From JABSQH01 sp039194665 (GTDB taxonomy: Bacteria > Actinomycetota > Acidimicrobiia > Acidimicrobiales > Ilumatobacteraceae), in the NCBI GenBank assembly GCA_039194665.1, contig JBCCVW010000127.1, positions 1-13,472 of the forward strand: a DNA stretch of 13,472 bases, in the 5' to 3' direction. Within the stretch, counting starts at the first letter, position 1, and every line of letters starts with the position of its first letter. This document shows, piece after piece, positions 1-7,221 of the stretch. The notes under the pieces were generated by a model. That model did no database searches and was not told the origin of the DNA. It saw only the letters and a program-made list of their open reading frames with translations. Both the position numbers and the translations under genes were made by a program.

Positions 1-591
1 CGCGAGAGCTCGGTATGGGCCGACATCGTGTTCGTCGCCGTCGGCCTCGGATTCCTGGTACTCGGGTCGCAGTCGCTGGTCAGCGCGGCCAGCGACATCG
101 CCGGCGAACTCGGCGTGAGCGACTTGGTGATCGGCCTCACGGTCGTCGCTGTCGGAACATCGTTGCCCGAGATCGCCACGTCGGTGCTGGCGGCTATTCG
201 TGGCCAGCGCGACCTCGCCGTCGGCAACGCGATCGGCTCCAACCTGTTCAACCTGCTCGCCGTGCTCGGCATCACTGCAGCCGTGGCACCAAACCCACTC
301 CCGGTGGCCGAGAGCGCAGTCCGCGTCGACTTCCCGGTGATGATCGCGGTGGCCATTGCGTGCTTGCCCGTGTTTGCCCACGGGTACGTGCTCAACCGGT
401 GGGAGGGCATCGTCTTCGTGTTGATGTACGCCGGCTACATCGTGTGGTTGGTGCTCGACGCAACGGAGAACGCGCTCCGCGATGAGTACGGCGCGGTGGC
501 TCTGTTCTTTGTTGGTCCGGTGGTGGTAGTGACGCTCGTGGTGTTGGTGCTCCGCACCTACGCCGGGCGCAACGACCCAGCCCACAGCTGA
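1..591 (+). CDS. Calcium/sodium antiporter (CaCA family), C-terminal part
   Basis: This is the 3' part of an inner-membrane cation/Ca2+ exchanger gene; the frame is open to base 1, so the start and first half lie outside the window. The visible 196 residues carry one complete alpha-repeat of the CaCA family: a GVSDLVIGLTVVAVGTSLPE stretch containing GTSLPE, followed by GNAIGSNLFN, the ion-coordinating signature. Several hydrophobic helices follow, ending in a short polar tail (RNDPAHS). Family members normally have two inverted alpha-repeats, and this is the second. They exchange Ca2+ for Na+ (sometimes K+-dependent) to extrude calcium. A GTG at base 28 could be mistaken for a start, but it lies inside a transmembrane segment. 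The gene converges on the polyphosphate glucokinase gene with only about 30 bases between stops. Family assignment is secure; ion specificity is not visible. Confidence 0.9.
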   Translation, partial: RESSVWADIVFVAVGLGFLVLGSQSLVSAASDIAGELGVSDLVIGLTVVAVGTSLPEIATSVLAAIRGQRDLAVGNAIGSNLFNLLAVLGITAAVAPNPLPVAESAVRVDFPVMIAVAIACLPVFAHGYVLNRWEGIVFVLMYAGYIVWLVLDATENALRDEYGAVALFFVGPVVVVTLVVLVLRTYAGRNDPAHS

Positions 592-621
592 GCCGCCGCG
601 CGCCGCGCTCGTCCGTCGGCG

Positions 622-1407
622 CTACTCGGTCGGCGGCGGCGTGGCCAGCGCTTCGGCCCGCCGCCGAAACTGGTCGGCGTGCGCAGCCGCGCCGACGATG
701 CCGGCGTTGTTGGCCAGCTCGGCGGGAACGATCTCGGTGTCGATGTCAATGCGCGGCAACCACTTGTCGGGGTGCTTGCTGGCGCCACCGCCGGCGATGA
801 TCAAGTCCGGCGACAGCAACATCTCCATGTGCCGCAGATACTTCTCGACGCGCCGTGCCCAGTGCTTCCAGCTGAGATCCTCGCGATCACGCGCGCTCGC
901 GGCGGCTTTGCGTTCGGCATCGTGGCCGTCGAGCTCGACATGACCGAACTCCGTGTTCGGCACCATGACCCCGTCGGTGAACAGCGCCGAGCCGATGCCG
1001 GTACCGAACGTCAGCACGAGGACCACGCCATCGCGCCCCCGTCCCGCGCCGTAGTGCATCTCCTCGATGCCGGCAGCGTCGGCGTCGTTGAGCATCTTGG
1101 CTGGCGCTCCCGCCGCCTCGGAGAAGATCGCGTTCGCATCGACATCGATCCACGACTTGTCGACGTTGGCCGCCGAGTGCACCACGCCGCGGCGGACGAT
1201 CCCGGGGAAACACACGCCGAGCAGCTCGGTCCAGCTGTGATGCTCGACGATCTGCGCGACGACGCCACACATCGCGTCGGGCGTCGCCGGATGCGGCGTG
1301 GGGATGCGGAAGCGATCGGACGCGAGCTCGCCGTTGCCGAGGTCGACGATCGCCCCTTTCATGCCGGTGCCACCGATGTCGATCCCGAAGCCGAGGTGTT
1401 CGCTCAC
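622..1407 (-). CDS. ppgK: Polyphosphate glucokinase (ROK family)
   Basis: This cytoplasmic enzyme phosphorylates glucose to glucose-6-phosphate using polyphosphate (often also ATP), EC 2.7.1.63. The 261 residues match the usual actinobacterial length of about 250-270. Visible motifs are the N-terminal phosphate-binding loop DIGGTGMKG (residues 10-18), the catalytic Asp in NDAD (residues 107-110), the second phosphate motif LTFGTGIGS (132-140) and NTEFGHVEL (151-159). The segment WKHWARRVEKYLRHME (180-195) and the following AGGGASK are also characteristic of polyphosphate glucokinases rather than other ROK kinases. The canonical ROK zinc-binding cysteine cluster is absent, as expected for this subfamily. 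The start is a GTG at 1407, placed by the N-terminal motif; its ribosome site is weak. It lies 46 bases downstream of the acyl-CoA dehydrogenase gene on the same strand and may be co-transcribed with it. Confidence 0.93.
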   Translation of the reverse strand: MSEHLGFGIDIGGTGMKGAIVDLGNGELASDRFRIPTPHPATPDAMCGVVAQIVEHHSWTELLGVCFPGIVRRGVVHSAANVDKSWIDVDANAIFSEAAGAPAKMLNDADAAGIEEMHYGAGRGRDGVVLVLTFGTGIGSALFTDGVMVPNTEFGHVELDGHDAERKAAASARDREDLSWKHWARRVEKYLRHMEMLLSPDLIIAGGGASKHPDKWLPRIDIDTEIVPAELANNAGIVGAAAHADQFRRRAEALATPPPTE

Positions 1408-1453
1408 GGCGCCGACGGTAGCCGGCCCCGCTGGTGGCGGTCTGCTTCGCGGG

Positions 1454-2692
1454 TTAGGCGGGGTTCTTGGCCCTCCGGGACTCGGACCAGGTCATCCCCT
1501 TTTCGACGTTCGGCTCGCGCGGGAGCCCGAGAACGTGCTCGGCAACGATGTTGCGCTGCACCGCGAACGTGCCGCCGCCCAGGGTCAGCGCGGGACTGAA
1601 GAGGTAGCCGTAGTGCCACATCGGGTCGACAGCGCGCTGGCCATTGGCCGAACCCTGGAAGTTGTTCTCGGTCGGCCCGCTCTTGGCGCGATCGGGGATC
1701 GCGCCGGCAGGCCCCGACCCGGCGATCATCCCGTCTGCGCCGGACAGCGCCTTGGCCAACTCCATCACGTGCTGACCGTGCTCGTCGGCCATGATCTTCT
1801 GGATCGACGCCTCGGGCCCAGGGGTCTTGCCCTGGAGCGCAGCGGTCAACGTGCGGAGCCGATTGAGCCGCATCAACTCCGCCTCGATGTGCAGCTCAGC
1901 AGCCTGGTCGCGCAACACCGGGTCGGCGAGTCCGCCGTCGGCGCGCACGAGGTCGAGCAGATCCTCCGCTGAGGGACCGACACCCCATAGCGAGCCAGCC
2001 GACGACAACGAGACGCGTTCATTCGACAGCGTGACCTTGGCCAGGCGCCATCCGTCGCCCTCGTCGCCAACGCGCAACGATGCCGGAATGCGCACGTTGT
2101 CGAAGAACACCTGGTTGAACGAGTGCGCAGTGGTCATATCGACGATCGGGCTCATCGACAGGCCCTCTGCGTCCATCGGACAGATGAAGTAGGAGATCCC
2201 CTTGTGTTTCGGCGCGTCGGGATCGGTGCGGGCGATGAGGATTCCGTACTGCGCGTGGTGTGCGCCGCTCGACCAGATCTTCGACCCGTTGATCACGTAC
2301 TCGTCGCCGTCGCGGACTGCTCGGGTGGCCAGGTTGGCGAGGTCAGATCCAGCGTCGGGTTCGGAGAACAGCTGACACCAGAACTCCTCTCCGGAGAAGA
2401 TCTTCGGGAGGTACCGCTCGTGTTGCTCGGGAGTTCCCGCCATCAAGATGGTTGGCGCCGCCCAGCCAATTCCGATCTGGTTGCTCGGTCGGCGGATCCC
2501 GGCCTCGGTCAACTCTTCGTCGATCACCAGCTGCTCGATCGGGCTGGCGTCGAGCCCCCACGGCGCCGGCCAGTGCGGCACAACGTAGCCAGCCTCGGCC
2601 ATGTCCTTGCCGCTCGGAGATGGGTTCGCCGCGATCCACTCGCGCACCTTGGCGCGTGCGGGATGGTCGGCTGGTGGGAGGTCGAAATCCAT
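1454..2692 (-). CDS. Acyl-CoA dehydrogenase (FadE-like)
   Basis: A flavoprotein of 412 residues that would introduce an alpha,beta double bond into an acyl-CoA. It shows the family core QLFSEPDAGSDLANLATRA (residues 107-125, the flavin and substrate region), the middle-domain motif YVINGSKIWSSGAHHA (132-147), and the C-terminal GGGTFAVQRNIVAEHVLGLP. The ATG at 2692 (MDFDLPP) is chosen because the family's N-terminal helix begins there. The frame is open upstream to 3019, but that stretch is a 53-bp tandem repeat and the end of the next gene. The position equal to Glu376 of medium-chain enzymes is Gly373 (GGGT instead of xEGT). A Glu at 225 (SNERVSL) sits where isovaleryl- and long-chain-type enzymes keep their base. 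Similar enzymes act on steroid side-chain, branched or long acyl-CoAs; the substrate cannot be told here. Confidence 0.9.
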   Translation of the reverse strand: MDFDLPPADHPARAKVREWIAANPSPSGKDMAEAGYVVPHWPAPWGLDASPIEQLVIDEELTEAGIRRPSNQIGIGWAAPTILMAGTPEQHERYLPKIFSGEEFWCQLFSEPDAGSDLANLATRAVRDGDEYVINGSKIWSSGAHHAQYGILIARTDPDAPKHKGISYFICPMDAEGLSMSPIVDMTTAHSFNQVFFDNVRIPASLRVGDEGDGWRLAKVTLSNERVSLSSAGSLWGVGPSAEDLLDLVRADGGLADPVLRDQAAELHIEAELMRLNRLRTLTAALQGKTPGPEASIQKIMADEHGQHVMELAKALSGADGMIAGSGPAGAIPDRAKSGPTENNFQGSANGQRAVDPMWHYGYLFSPALTLGGGTFAVQRNIVAEHVLGLPREPNVEKGMTWSESRRAKNPA

Positions 2693-2751
2693 TCGAGCAT
2701 TCTCGCGGCCGCGAACGTCGCCCACCGATTCGGCAGACGCAGTGCGCACGT

Positions 2752-2897
2752 GCGGTTCTCCTGCCGAAATCCGGCGCGTGGCGCGGCGTCCGGGCAGGAA
2801 TTCCGCGGTTCTCCTGCCGAAATCCGGCGCGTGGCGCGGCGTCCGGGCAGGAGTTCCGCGGTTCTCCTGCCGAAATCCGGCGCGTGGCGCGCCGCAT
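2752..2897. repeat. 53-bp tandem palindromic repeat, three copies
   Basis: Three head-to-tail copies start at 2752, 2805 and 2858. Copies 1 and 2 differ at one base; copy 3 matches for its first ~33 bases and is then degenerate. Each copy has the core CGAAATCCGGCGC (2765-2777, 2818-2830, 2871-2883). Copies 1 and 2 can fold: CCTGCC (2760-2765) pairs with GGCAGG (2793-2798), with an inner GC-rich stem. The period is not a multiple of three, so the same peptide appears in all frames, arguing against coding. The array fills most of the ~220-base spacer between the WS/DGAT stop and the acyl-CoA dehydrogenase start. A diverged copy lies at 7122-7167. Possible roles are transcript processing or attenuation, or a REP-like element; none is shown. 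Confidence 0.85.
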
Positions 2898-2912
2898 CGA
2901 CAGGATTTCTGA

Positions 2913-4427
2913 CTAGACGAGGTCGGCGCGGCGGAGTTCGGCGGGGGGCTCGTCTTCGGCGCGTTCGGCACTGGTCGCCTCGAACAACACGTCGAGCTCC
3001 TCGACATGCAGGTCGACAAGATCCCACAGGTCGGGCACCAGATCGCGCGCCGCGATCAACCCGATGTCGAGACGATCGAGGTAGCTGTGCACCGTGATGT
3101 TCAACCCCATGTCGTCGGTGATCGTCGACACCGGTATGTAGTCGTCGAGGCGGGCGCCAGCGAAGTACAGCGGCTCACGCGGGCCGGGCACGTTGGAGAT
3201 CACCACGTTGGTCGGCAGGTTCCACCGGTCGGCAAGACGCAGCCGCGACTGCAACCGGTTGGCCGCAGCAGCCACCAACGGCGGCGATACCTGAGCGAAC
3301 TCGGCGATCGTGTCGGCGGGAATCAACTCGAACTGCCGCTTGGCGTCTTGCATCGCGTCGTGACAACGCTTCAACCGGTCGAGCGGGTTGGCCTCGTTGG
3401 TCGGCAACTCACAGATGATCGCCCCGACGCGGTTGGTCCACGGGTCTTCTTCGTCGCCGGTGCGCACCGACACCGGCACCATCGCTCGCAGCGGTTCGTC
3501 GGGCAGCTCGTCGTGGCGCAACAGGTACTCGCGCAGCGCCCCCGTGCACATGGCGATGACCACGTCGTTTACCGTGCAGCCGGCAGCGGCCTTGAGCGCC
3601 TTGATGTTGGCCAGCGACGCCGAGCGCATAGCGAAACGACGGTGCTGGGTGATCGTCTTGTTCCACGGGGTGGGCGGGGCCGGCGACAGCGGGATGTTCA
3701 CGCGGTTCGAGCCCTCGCGGTCGGACGGTCCTGTGCCACCGACCACGGCCTTCAGTGCGTCGCGCGTGGCCGTCGCCATCGCCGACACGCTGTTGATCCC
3801 TGCGGCGTCAGCGAGATCGCGCACCATCCGCAACGACAACCGCATGCCCTTCACCGGGTTGGCCGCCAAGTGGCCCATGGTGCGCTGCAGCAGCTCTGAG
3901 TCGGTGGGCACGGGCTCGCCCTCCCACTCGACGGGTTCGGGCGGCGGCGCGTCGGGGTCGGTATCGGTCATCAGCCCGAGCAGTAGCACCCCGGACGCGC
4001 CGTCGATGGTGGCGTGGTGCGTCTTGGTGAGCATCGCCCATCGACCGTCGGCGAGTCCCTCCATCACGTAGCACTCCCACAACGGATGGCTGCGGTCCAT
4101 GGGCCGGCCAACGATGCGGCTGACCTGCTCCCCGAGCTGATCGAACCCGCCAGGCGGGGCCAACCCGATGTGGCGAACGTGATAGTCGAGATCGAAATCC
4201 GGGTCGTCGATCCAATACGGATGGTCGAGATTGAACGGCACCTCGACCAGCCGTCGGCGCATCGGTTCCAGCCGACCGATCATCGCTCCCAACCGGTCGT
4301 ACGTGGCCTGGAACGGGTCGAAGTCGTCGCTCGGACGCTCGTAGATCGCCAGGCCGTTGACGTGACCGAACGTGGTCGGCGACTCCATGTACAGGAAGCT
4401 CGCGTCGAGACCGGTGAGTTGCTTCAC
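2913..4427 (-). CDS. WS/DGAT acyltransferase (wax ester synthase / diacylglycerol acyltransferase), copy 1
   Basis: This 504-residue protein belongs to the bacterial WS/DGAT family, which transfers acyl groups from acyl-CoA to diacylglycerol or fatty alcohol to make storage triacylglycerol or wax ester at the membrane. The N-terminus KQLTGLDASFLYMESPTTFGH is the typical family opening. The catalytic HHxxxDG motif is intact as HHATIDG (residues 137-143), preceded by the conserved PLWECYVMEGL. Later family blocks are VNDVVIAMCTGALREYL, PVSVRT, NVPGP and the late GLNITVHSY. Length is normal (450-500). The GTG at 4427 is chosen because it starts the conserved block; there is little ribosome-site match, and a GATACT hexamer lies six bases upstream, which would suit a leaderless message. 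It is divergent from a second WS/DGAT gene. Substrate preference cannot be read from sequence. Confidence 0.93.
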   Translation of the reverse strand: MKQLTGLDASFLYMESPTTFGHVNGLAIYERPSDDFDPFQATYDRLGAMIGRLEPMRRRLVEVPFNLDHPYWIDDPDFDLDYHVRHIGLAPPGGFDQLGEQVSRIVGRPMDRSHPLWECYVMEGLADGRWAMLTKTHHATIDGASGVLLLGLMTDTDPDAPPPEPVEWEGEPVPTDSELLQRTMGHLAANPVKGMRLSLRMVRDLADAAGINSVSAMATATRDALKAVVGGTGPSDREGSNRVNIPLSPAPPTPWNKTITQHRRFAMRSASLANIKALKAAAGCTVNDVVIAMCTGALREYLLRHDELPDEPLRAMVPVSVRTGDEEDPWTNRVGAIICELPTNEANPLDRLKRCHDAMQDAKRQFELIPADTIAEFAQVSPPLVAAAANRLQSRLRLADRWNLPTNVVISNVPGPREPLYFAGARLDDYIPVSTITDDMGLNITVHSYLDRLDIGLIAARDLVPDLWDLVDLHVEELDVLFEATSAERAEDEPPAELRRADLV

Positions 4428-4433
4428 GGCCCA

Positions 4434-4439
4434 AGTATC
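4434..4439 (-). promoter_or_regulatory. Possible -10 element for WS/DGAT copy 1
   Basis: On the minus strand the hexamer GATACT lies six bases upstream of the GTG at 4427, the distance expected if transcription begins at the start codon (leaderless message, common in actinobacteria). No convincing -35 hexamer is visible at the usual spacing in the short divergent spacer, so this is a weak prediction. Confidence 0.25.
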
Positions 4440-4484
4440 GCACCCCCGAAAACCGCCGACGACACGGCGTGCGAAGCTGGGGTG

Positions 4485-5978
4485 ATGAGCGCGGCGAAAC
4501 GCGACCCCAGCTCGACCGCAACGACTCAGACGACCGAACGGACCGAGCCGACCGAGCCGACTCAGACGACCGAGCCGACCGAGCTGGTCTACGACGAGTG
4601 GATGAGCGAGAGCGACGCGCTGATCTGGCGTGTCGAGCGCAACCCGCTGCTGCGCTCGACGATCGCGTCGGTGTGGATTCTCGACCACGCCCCGACGCGG
4701 CGACGAATGGACGACGCAGTGGCCCACGCACTCGAACGGCTGCCCCGCCTGCGCCAGCGTGTGGTCGACGATCCGGTGACCACCCCGCGCTGGGCCGACG
4801 ATCCGTACTTCAACGTCGACGCCCACTACTCGTGGGCCCGACTCCCTGGCAAGAAGGTGAAACGCCGCGACGTGTTGGCGTACGCCGCGCGTCTCGCCGA
4901 CCGTTCGTTCGACCGCGACCGCCCGCTGTGGGAGCTGGTGGTGATCGACGGTCTCACCAACGGGCGCGCGGCAATCGTGATGAAGGTGCACCATGCCATC
5001 GCCGATGGATTGGGCATGGTGGAGATGCTCGCCCACCTGGTCGATCTCGACCCCGATGGACCCGCCGACGGCGGCGACAACGCAGTGGTGCTGGAGGCGG
5101 CACGCGCCTCGGCGATCGCCCGTATGCCAGCGCGGGCGCTGCTGCACCGCGCCGCCCAAGACGCATCGACCGGGCGGCGCTTCGGCGAGGCGACGATGCG
5201 CGCCGCAGCCGACCTCGCCCGCGATCCGATCGGTTCGGTGCAGCGTCTCGGTCGCACGACCGGCTCGGTCGCACGAGTGGTCAAACCGACGACCACGCCG
5301 CTGAGCACGTTGCTCACCGAACGGTCGATGTCGAGCAGATTCGACGTGGTCCGTCGCCCATTGGCCGACATCAAGCGTTCGGCGAGAGCGGCCGAGGGCA
5401 CCGTCAACGACGCGTTCGTCGCGATCGTGCTCGACGGCCTGTGGCGCTATCACGACGCGTTCAACGAGCCCTGCGATCGATTGCGGCTGCACATGCCGAT
5501 CAGCGTGCGCACCGCCGACGAGGTGGGCGATGCGACGAACCGGTTCGTGCCGACCCGTATGGAGATCGACGTCGGCGACCTCGCGCCGCTCGACCGTGTG
5601 CGCGCGGTGCGCACCACGTTGCGCGCCGCCCGGAACGAGCCGGCGTTGCGTTACGTCAACGACATCTCCGCGGCGATCGGCCGGCTCGGTGCGACCACCG
5701 CAGTGTCGATCCTCGGGTCGATGATGCAGGGGTGCGACGTCACGGCATCGAACGTGCCAGGCCCGCCGTTTCCGGTGTGGAGCGGTGGCGCCCAGATCAA
5801 GCAGTTCTATGCCTTCGGCCCCCTCGCGGGAAGCGCCGTCAACATCACGCTGTTCAGCTACGACGGCACCGTGCACCTCGCAGCGCACAGCGACCGTGCT
5901 GCCGTGACCGACGGCGATCTGTTTCGCCGGTCGCTGGAGGACGCCACCGACGCGCTGATCGAGGCGGCCACGCAGTGA
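4485..5978 (+). CDS. WS/DGAT acyltransferase, copy 2
   Basis: This is a second WS/DGAT family protein, 497 residues from the ATG at 4485 (a GTG lies one codon earlier). The catalytic motif is intact as HHAIADG (residues 169-175) after PLWELVVIDGL. Other family blocks are TVNDAFVAIVLDGLWRY, MPISVRTADE, TNRFVP, SNVPGPPFPVW and the late VNITLFSYDG. The conserved domain starts only at about residue 40 (MSESDALIWRVERNP). The first 39 residues are a Thr/Glu/Pro-rich repetitive extension, and the ATG at 4602 (Met40) is a possible alternative start. It would make triacylglycerol or wax ester like its divergent neighbour, but the two differ widely in sequence and so are probably not a recent duplication. 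Its stop overlaps the next gene in a GTGA junction, suggesting translational coupling. Confidence 0.92.
   Translation: MSAAKRDPSSTATTQTTERTEPTEPTQTTEPTELVYDEWMSESDALIWRVERNPLLRSTIASVWILDHAPTRRRMDDAVAHALERLPRLRQRVVDDPVTTPRWADDPYFNVDAHYSWARLPGKKVKRRDVLAYAARLADRSFDRDRPLWELVVIDGLTNGRAAIVMKVHHAIADGLGMVEMLAHLVDLDPDGPADGGDNAVVLEAARASAIARMPARALLHRAAQDASTGRRFGEATMRAAADLARDPIGSVQRLGRTTGSVARVVKPTTTPLSTLLTERSMSSRFDVVRRPLADIKRSARAAEGTVNDAFVAIVLDGLWRYHDAFNEPCDRLRLHMPISVRTADEVGDATNRFVPTRMEIDVGDLAPLDRVRAVRTTLRAARNEPALRYVNDISAAIGRLGATTAVSILGSMMQGCDVTASNVPGPPFPVWSGGAQIKQFYAFGPLAGSAVNITLFSYDGTVHLAAHSDRAAVTDGDLFRRSLEDATDALIEAATQ
4521..4583 (+). repeat. In-frame TQTTE/TEP repeat in the WS/DGAT copy 2 N-terminus
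   Basis: Codons 13-33 of the WS/DGAT gene form an imperfect low-complexity repeat. TQTTERTEPTEP is followed by TQTTEPTE, giving a ~36-base unit with inner 9-base steps of ACCGAGCCG. It encodes a probably disordered linker ahead of the conserved domain. Copy number may vary between strains. If translation starts at 4602 instead, the repeat is untranslated leader. Confidence 0.7.
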
Positions 5979-7045
5979 CGACCGCAGAGTCGGGATCCGG
6001 CGACGGCGTCTCGAGCGCCGCTCGACTCCTCCGCCAGGCGCGGCGCTCGATCGGGCGGACGAAACGTCCCCGGCCAGCATCCGCCGACGCACCGATCGTT
6101 CTGGCCGAGACGAGATACGAGCTGGCGCTCGCTCCCGAGGTGGTGGGGCTGGCGTTGAACGACCTGGTGCTGGCGGGCGGCCCACTGGCGGGGCCGATCG
6201 ACGTCGACTGGCCGGAATCGGTCGCCGAGAGCGGCTGGGGAACGATGGGCGGTAGGCACTCGCTGACGCCGCCACACCGATCGGCGGGACCCGTCACCGA
6301 GTCGTGGCAGCTCGAGGCAGCGGCGGCCGGTACGACGGTGCGTCATCGGTTGACGATCCACAAGCGCGCCGCTGGCGAGTCGTGGCCCGATCGGGCGTAC
6401 CGCCAGCAACTCGGCGATCGCGATCGACGCACGATCGAGGACGTCGCCCAGCTCACCGGCGCGGTGTTCGAGTCGACGACCGACGCAGAGAAAGCCACAT
6501 CGGACGACGTGACGTGGCGGGCGTCGAGCGACGCTGGCACGATCGTGGTACGTGCTCGCCGGCCGATCCGCGGACGACGCGTCGTGCTGGCAGCACTGAA
6601 CCTGACGGCCAGCCAAGAACCGCTGATCGGCTTCGTCGGTCGCGTCGGCGATGCCGAGATCGACGTCACCGTTGCCGACGACGGGAGCATCGATGGCCAC
6701 ATCGGTCGACACCGGCTGACGATGCGTTCGCAGCCCGATCAGAGCGTGACCGGGTCGGTTGGTCCGTACCCCCTGCAGCGCCGGACCGACGACGTCGACG
6801 GCCTCACGATCGGGCCGGCGCGCGTGCTGCACTCCACCGGTGGCCGGGGCGCCAGCGGGAAGATCGGCACGACCGGTGCTGCCCTCGCGGTGTGGTCGGC
6901 CGACCGCATCCCCGAGCTCACGCAGCCGGAGTTGACCGTGGTCGCCCGGCTGAGCAACGACCGGCGATGCGCATATCGCCCACGCGGCACCCTGCGCAAT
7001 CCGGCTCCAGGGATCAGCGCGAGCCGCACTCGCGGCTGGCCCTGA
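5975..7045 (+). CDS. Protein of unknown function, coupled to WS/DGAT copy 2
   Basis: I do not recognise this 356-residue protein. The GTG at 5975 is chosen because it overlaps the WS/DGAT stop as GTGA and because codon-like composition begins there. No signal peptide or membrane segment is visible. The first ~35 residues are polar and Arg-rich (LLRQARRSIGRTKRPRP). Residues ~40-160 contain a GGPLAGPIDVDW stretch and ESGWGTMGGRHSLTPPH, and the rest is beta-rich with alternating polar/hydrophobic residues (for example VRHRLTIHKR, RVVLAALNLTASQEPLIGFVG, GDAEIDVTVADDGSIDGHIG). The C-terminus is basic with RCAYRPRG. The N-terminal half is loosely reminiscent of small-ligand-binding SRPBCC-type folds, but I cannot support that call. 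Tight coupling suggests a role connected with the acyltransferase, for instance a lipid-binding or lipid-body-associated partner; this is inference only. Confidence 0.7.
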   Translation: MTTAESGSGDGVSSAARLLRQARRSIGRTKRPRPASADAPIVLAETRYELALAPEVVGLALNDLVLAGGPLAGPIDVDWPESVAESGWGTMGGRHSLTPPHRSAGPVTESWQLEAAAAGTTVRHRLTIHKRAAGESWPDRAYRQQLGDRDRRTIEDVAQLTGAVFESTTDAEKATSDDVTWRASSDAGTIVVRARRPIRGRRVVLAALNLTASQEPLIGFVGRVGDAEIDVTVADDGSIDGHIGRHRLTMRSQPDQSVTGSVGPYPLQRRTDDVDGLTIGPARVLHSTGGRGASGKIGTTGAALAVWSADRIPELTQPELTVVARLSNDRRCAYRPRGTLRNPAPGISASRTRGWP

Positions 7046-7121
7046 ACGCACCCGCCCGCCTGCTGGCCGTCGCCGACTCGACGAACCGGCTCACTGCAGC
7101 GTCATCCGCGTTCTGACCGAA

Positions 7122-7167
7122 ATTCTGGCGAATCTCAGCGCGAGGCGCCGGATTTCGCACACAGAAT
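7122..7167 (-). repeat. Single diverged copy of the palindromic repeat
   Basis: A 46-base element bounded by the perfect inverted ends ATTCTG (7122-7127) and CAGAAT (7162-7167). Read on the minus strand it contains the same 13-base core CGAAATCCGGCGC (7145-7157 on the plus strand) as the 2752-2897 array, at the same distance from a TTCT end. A GCGC follows at similar spacing and the end is similar (CCAGAAT versus GCAGGAAT). It is in the opposite orientation to the array. It lies in the 176-base spacer between the unknown protein gene and the L,D-transpeptidase gene. Confidence 0.6.
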
Positions 7168-7184
7168 CGGTGATACACCAACGC

Positions 7185-7206
7185 CGTTTCTCGGACGTTT
7201 CGCGAA
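7185..7206 (+). promoter_or_regulatory. 11-bp direct repeat upstream of the L,D-transpeptidase gene
   Basis: CGTTTCTCGGA (7185-7195) is directly followed by CGTTTCGCGAA (7196-7206), with nine of eleven bases identical, one helical turn apart. The second copy ends in the palindrome TTCGCGAA (7199-7206). The pair sits just ahead of the GAGG ribosome site, so it could be an operator or a leader structure. No known regulator site is recognised. Confidence 0.3.
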
Positions 7207-7221
7207 GGCTGAGGACATGGC

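Noticed and set aside
2752..2897. CRISPR array
   Set aside because: The units abut directly with no unique spacers, and there are no cas genes.
2693..3019. N-terminal extension of the acyl-CoA dehydrogenase
   Set aside because: It consists of the 53-bp repeat and the antisense end of the WS/DGAT gene; the family starts at MDFDLPP.
4186..4205. Further copy of the repeat core (CGAAATCCGG)
   Set aside because: It lies within the conserved coding sequence of WS/DGAT copy 1 (DPDFDLD) and has no similar flanks.
4469..5974. Plus-strand frame upstream of 5975 in phase with the unknown gene
   Set aside because: It overlaps the whole WS/DGAT gene in another frame, with Arg-rich shadow composition; the GTG at 5975 coupled to the WS/DGAT stop is the natural start.
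2913..6275. Minus-strand open frame of 1120 codons
   Set aside because: Only 2913-4427 matches a protein family. The rest is the antisense of the second WS/DGAT gene with low-complexity Arg/His content, an artefact of high GC.
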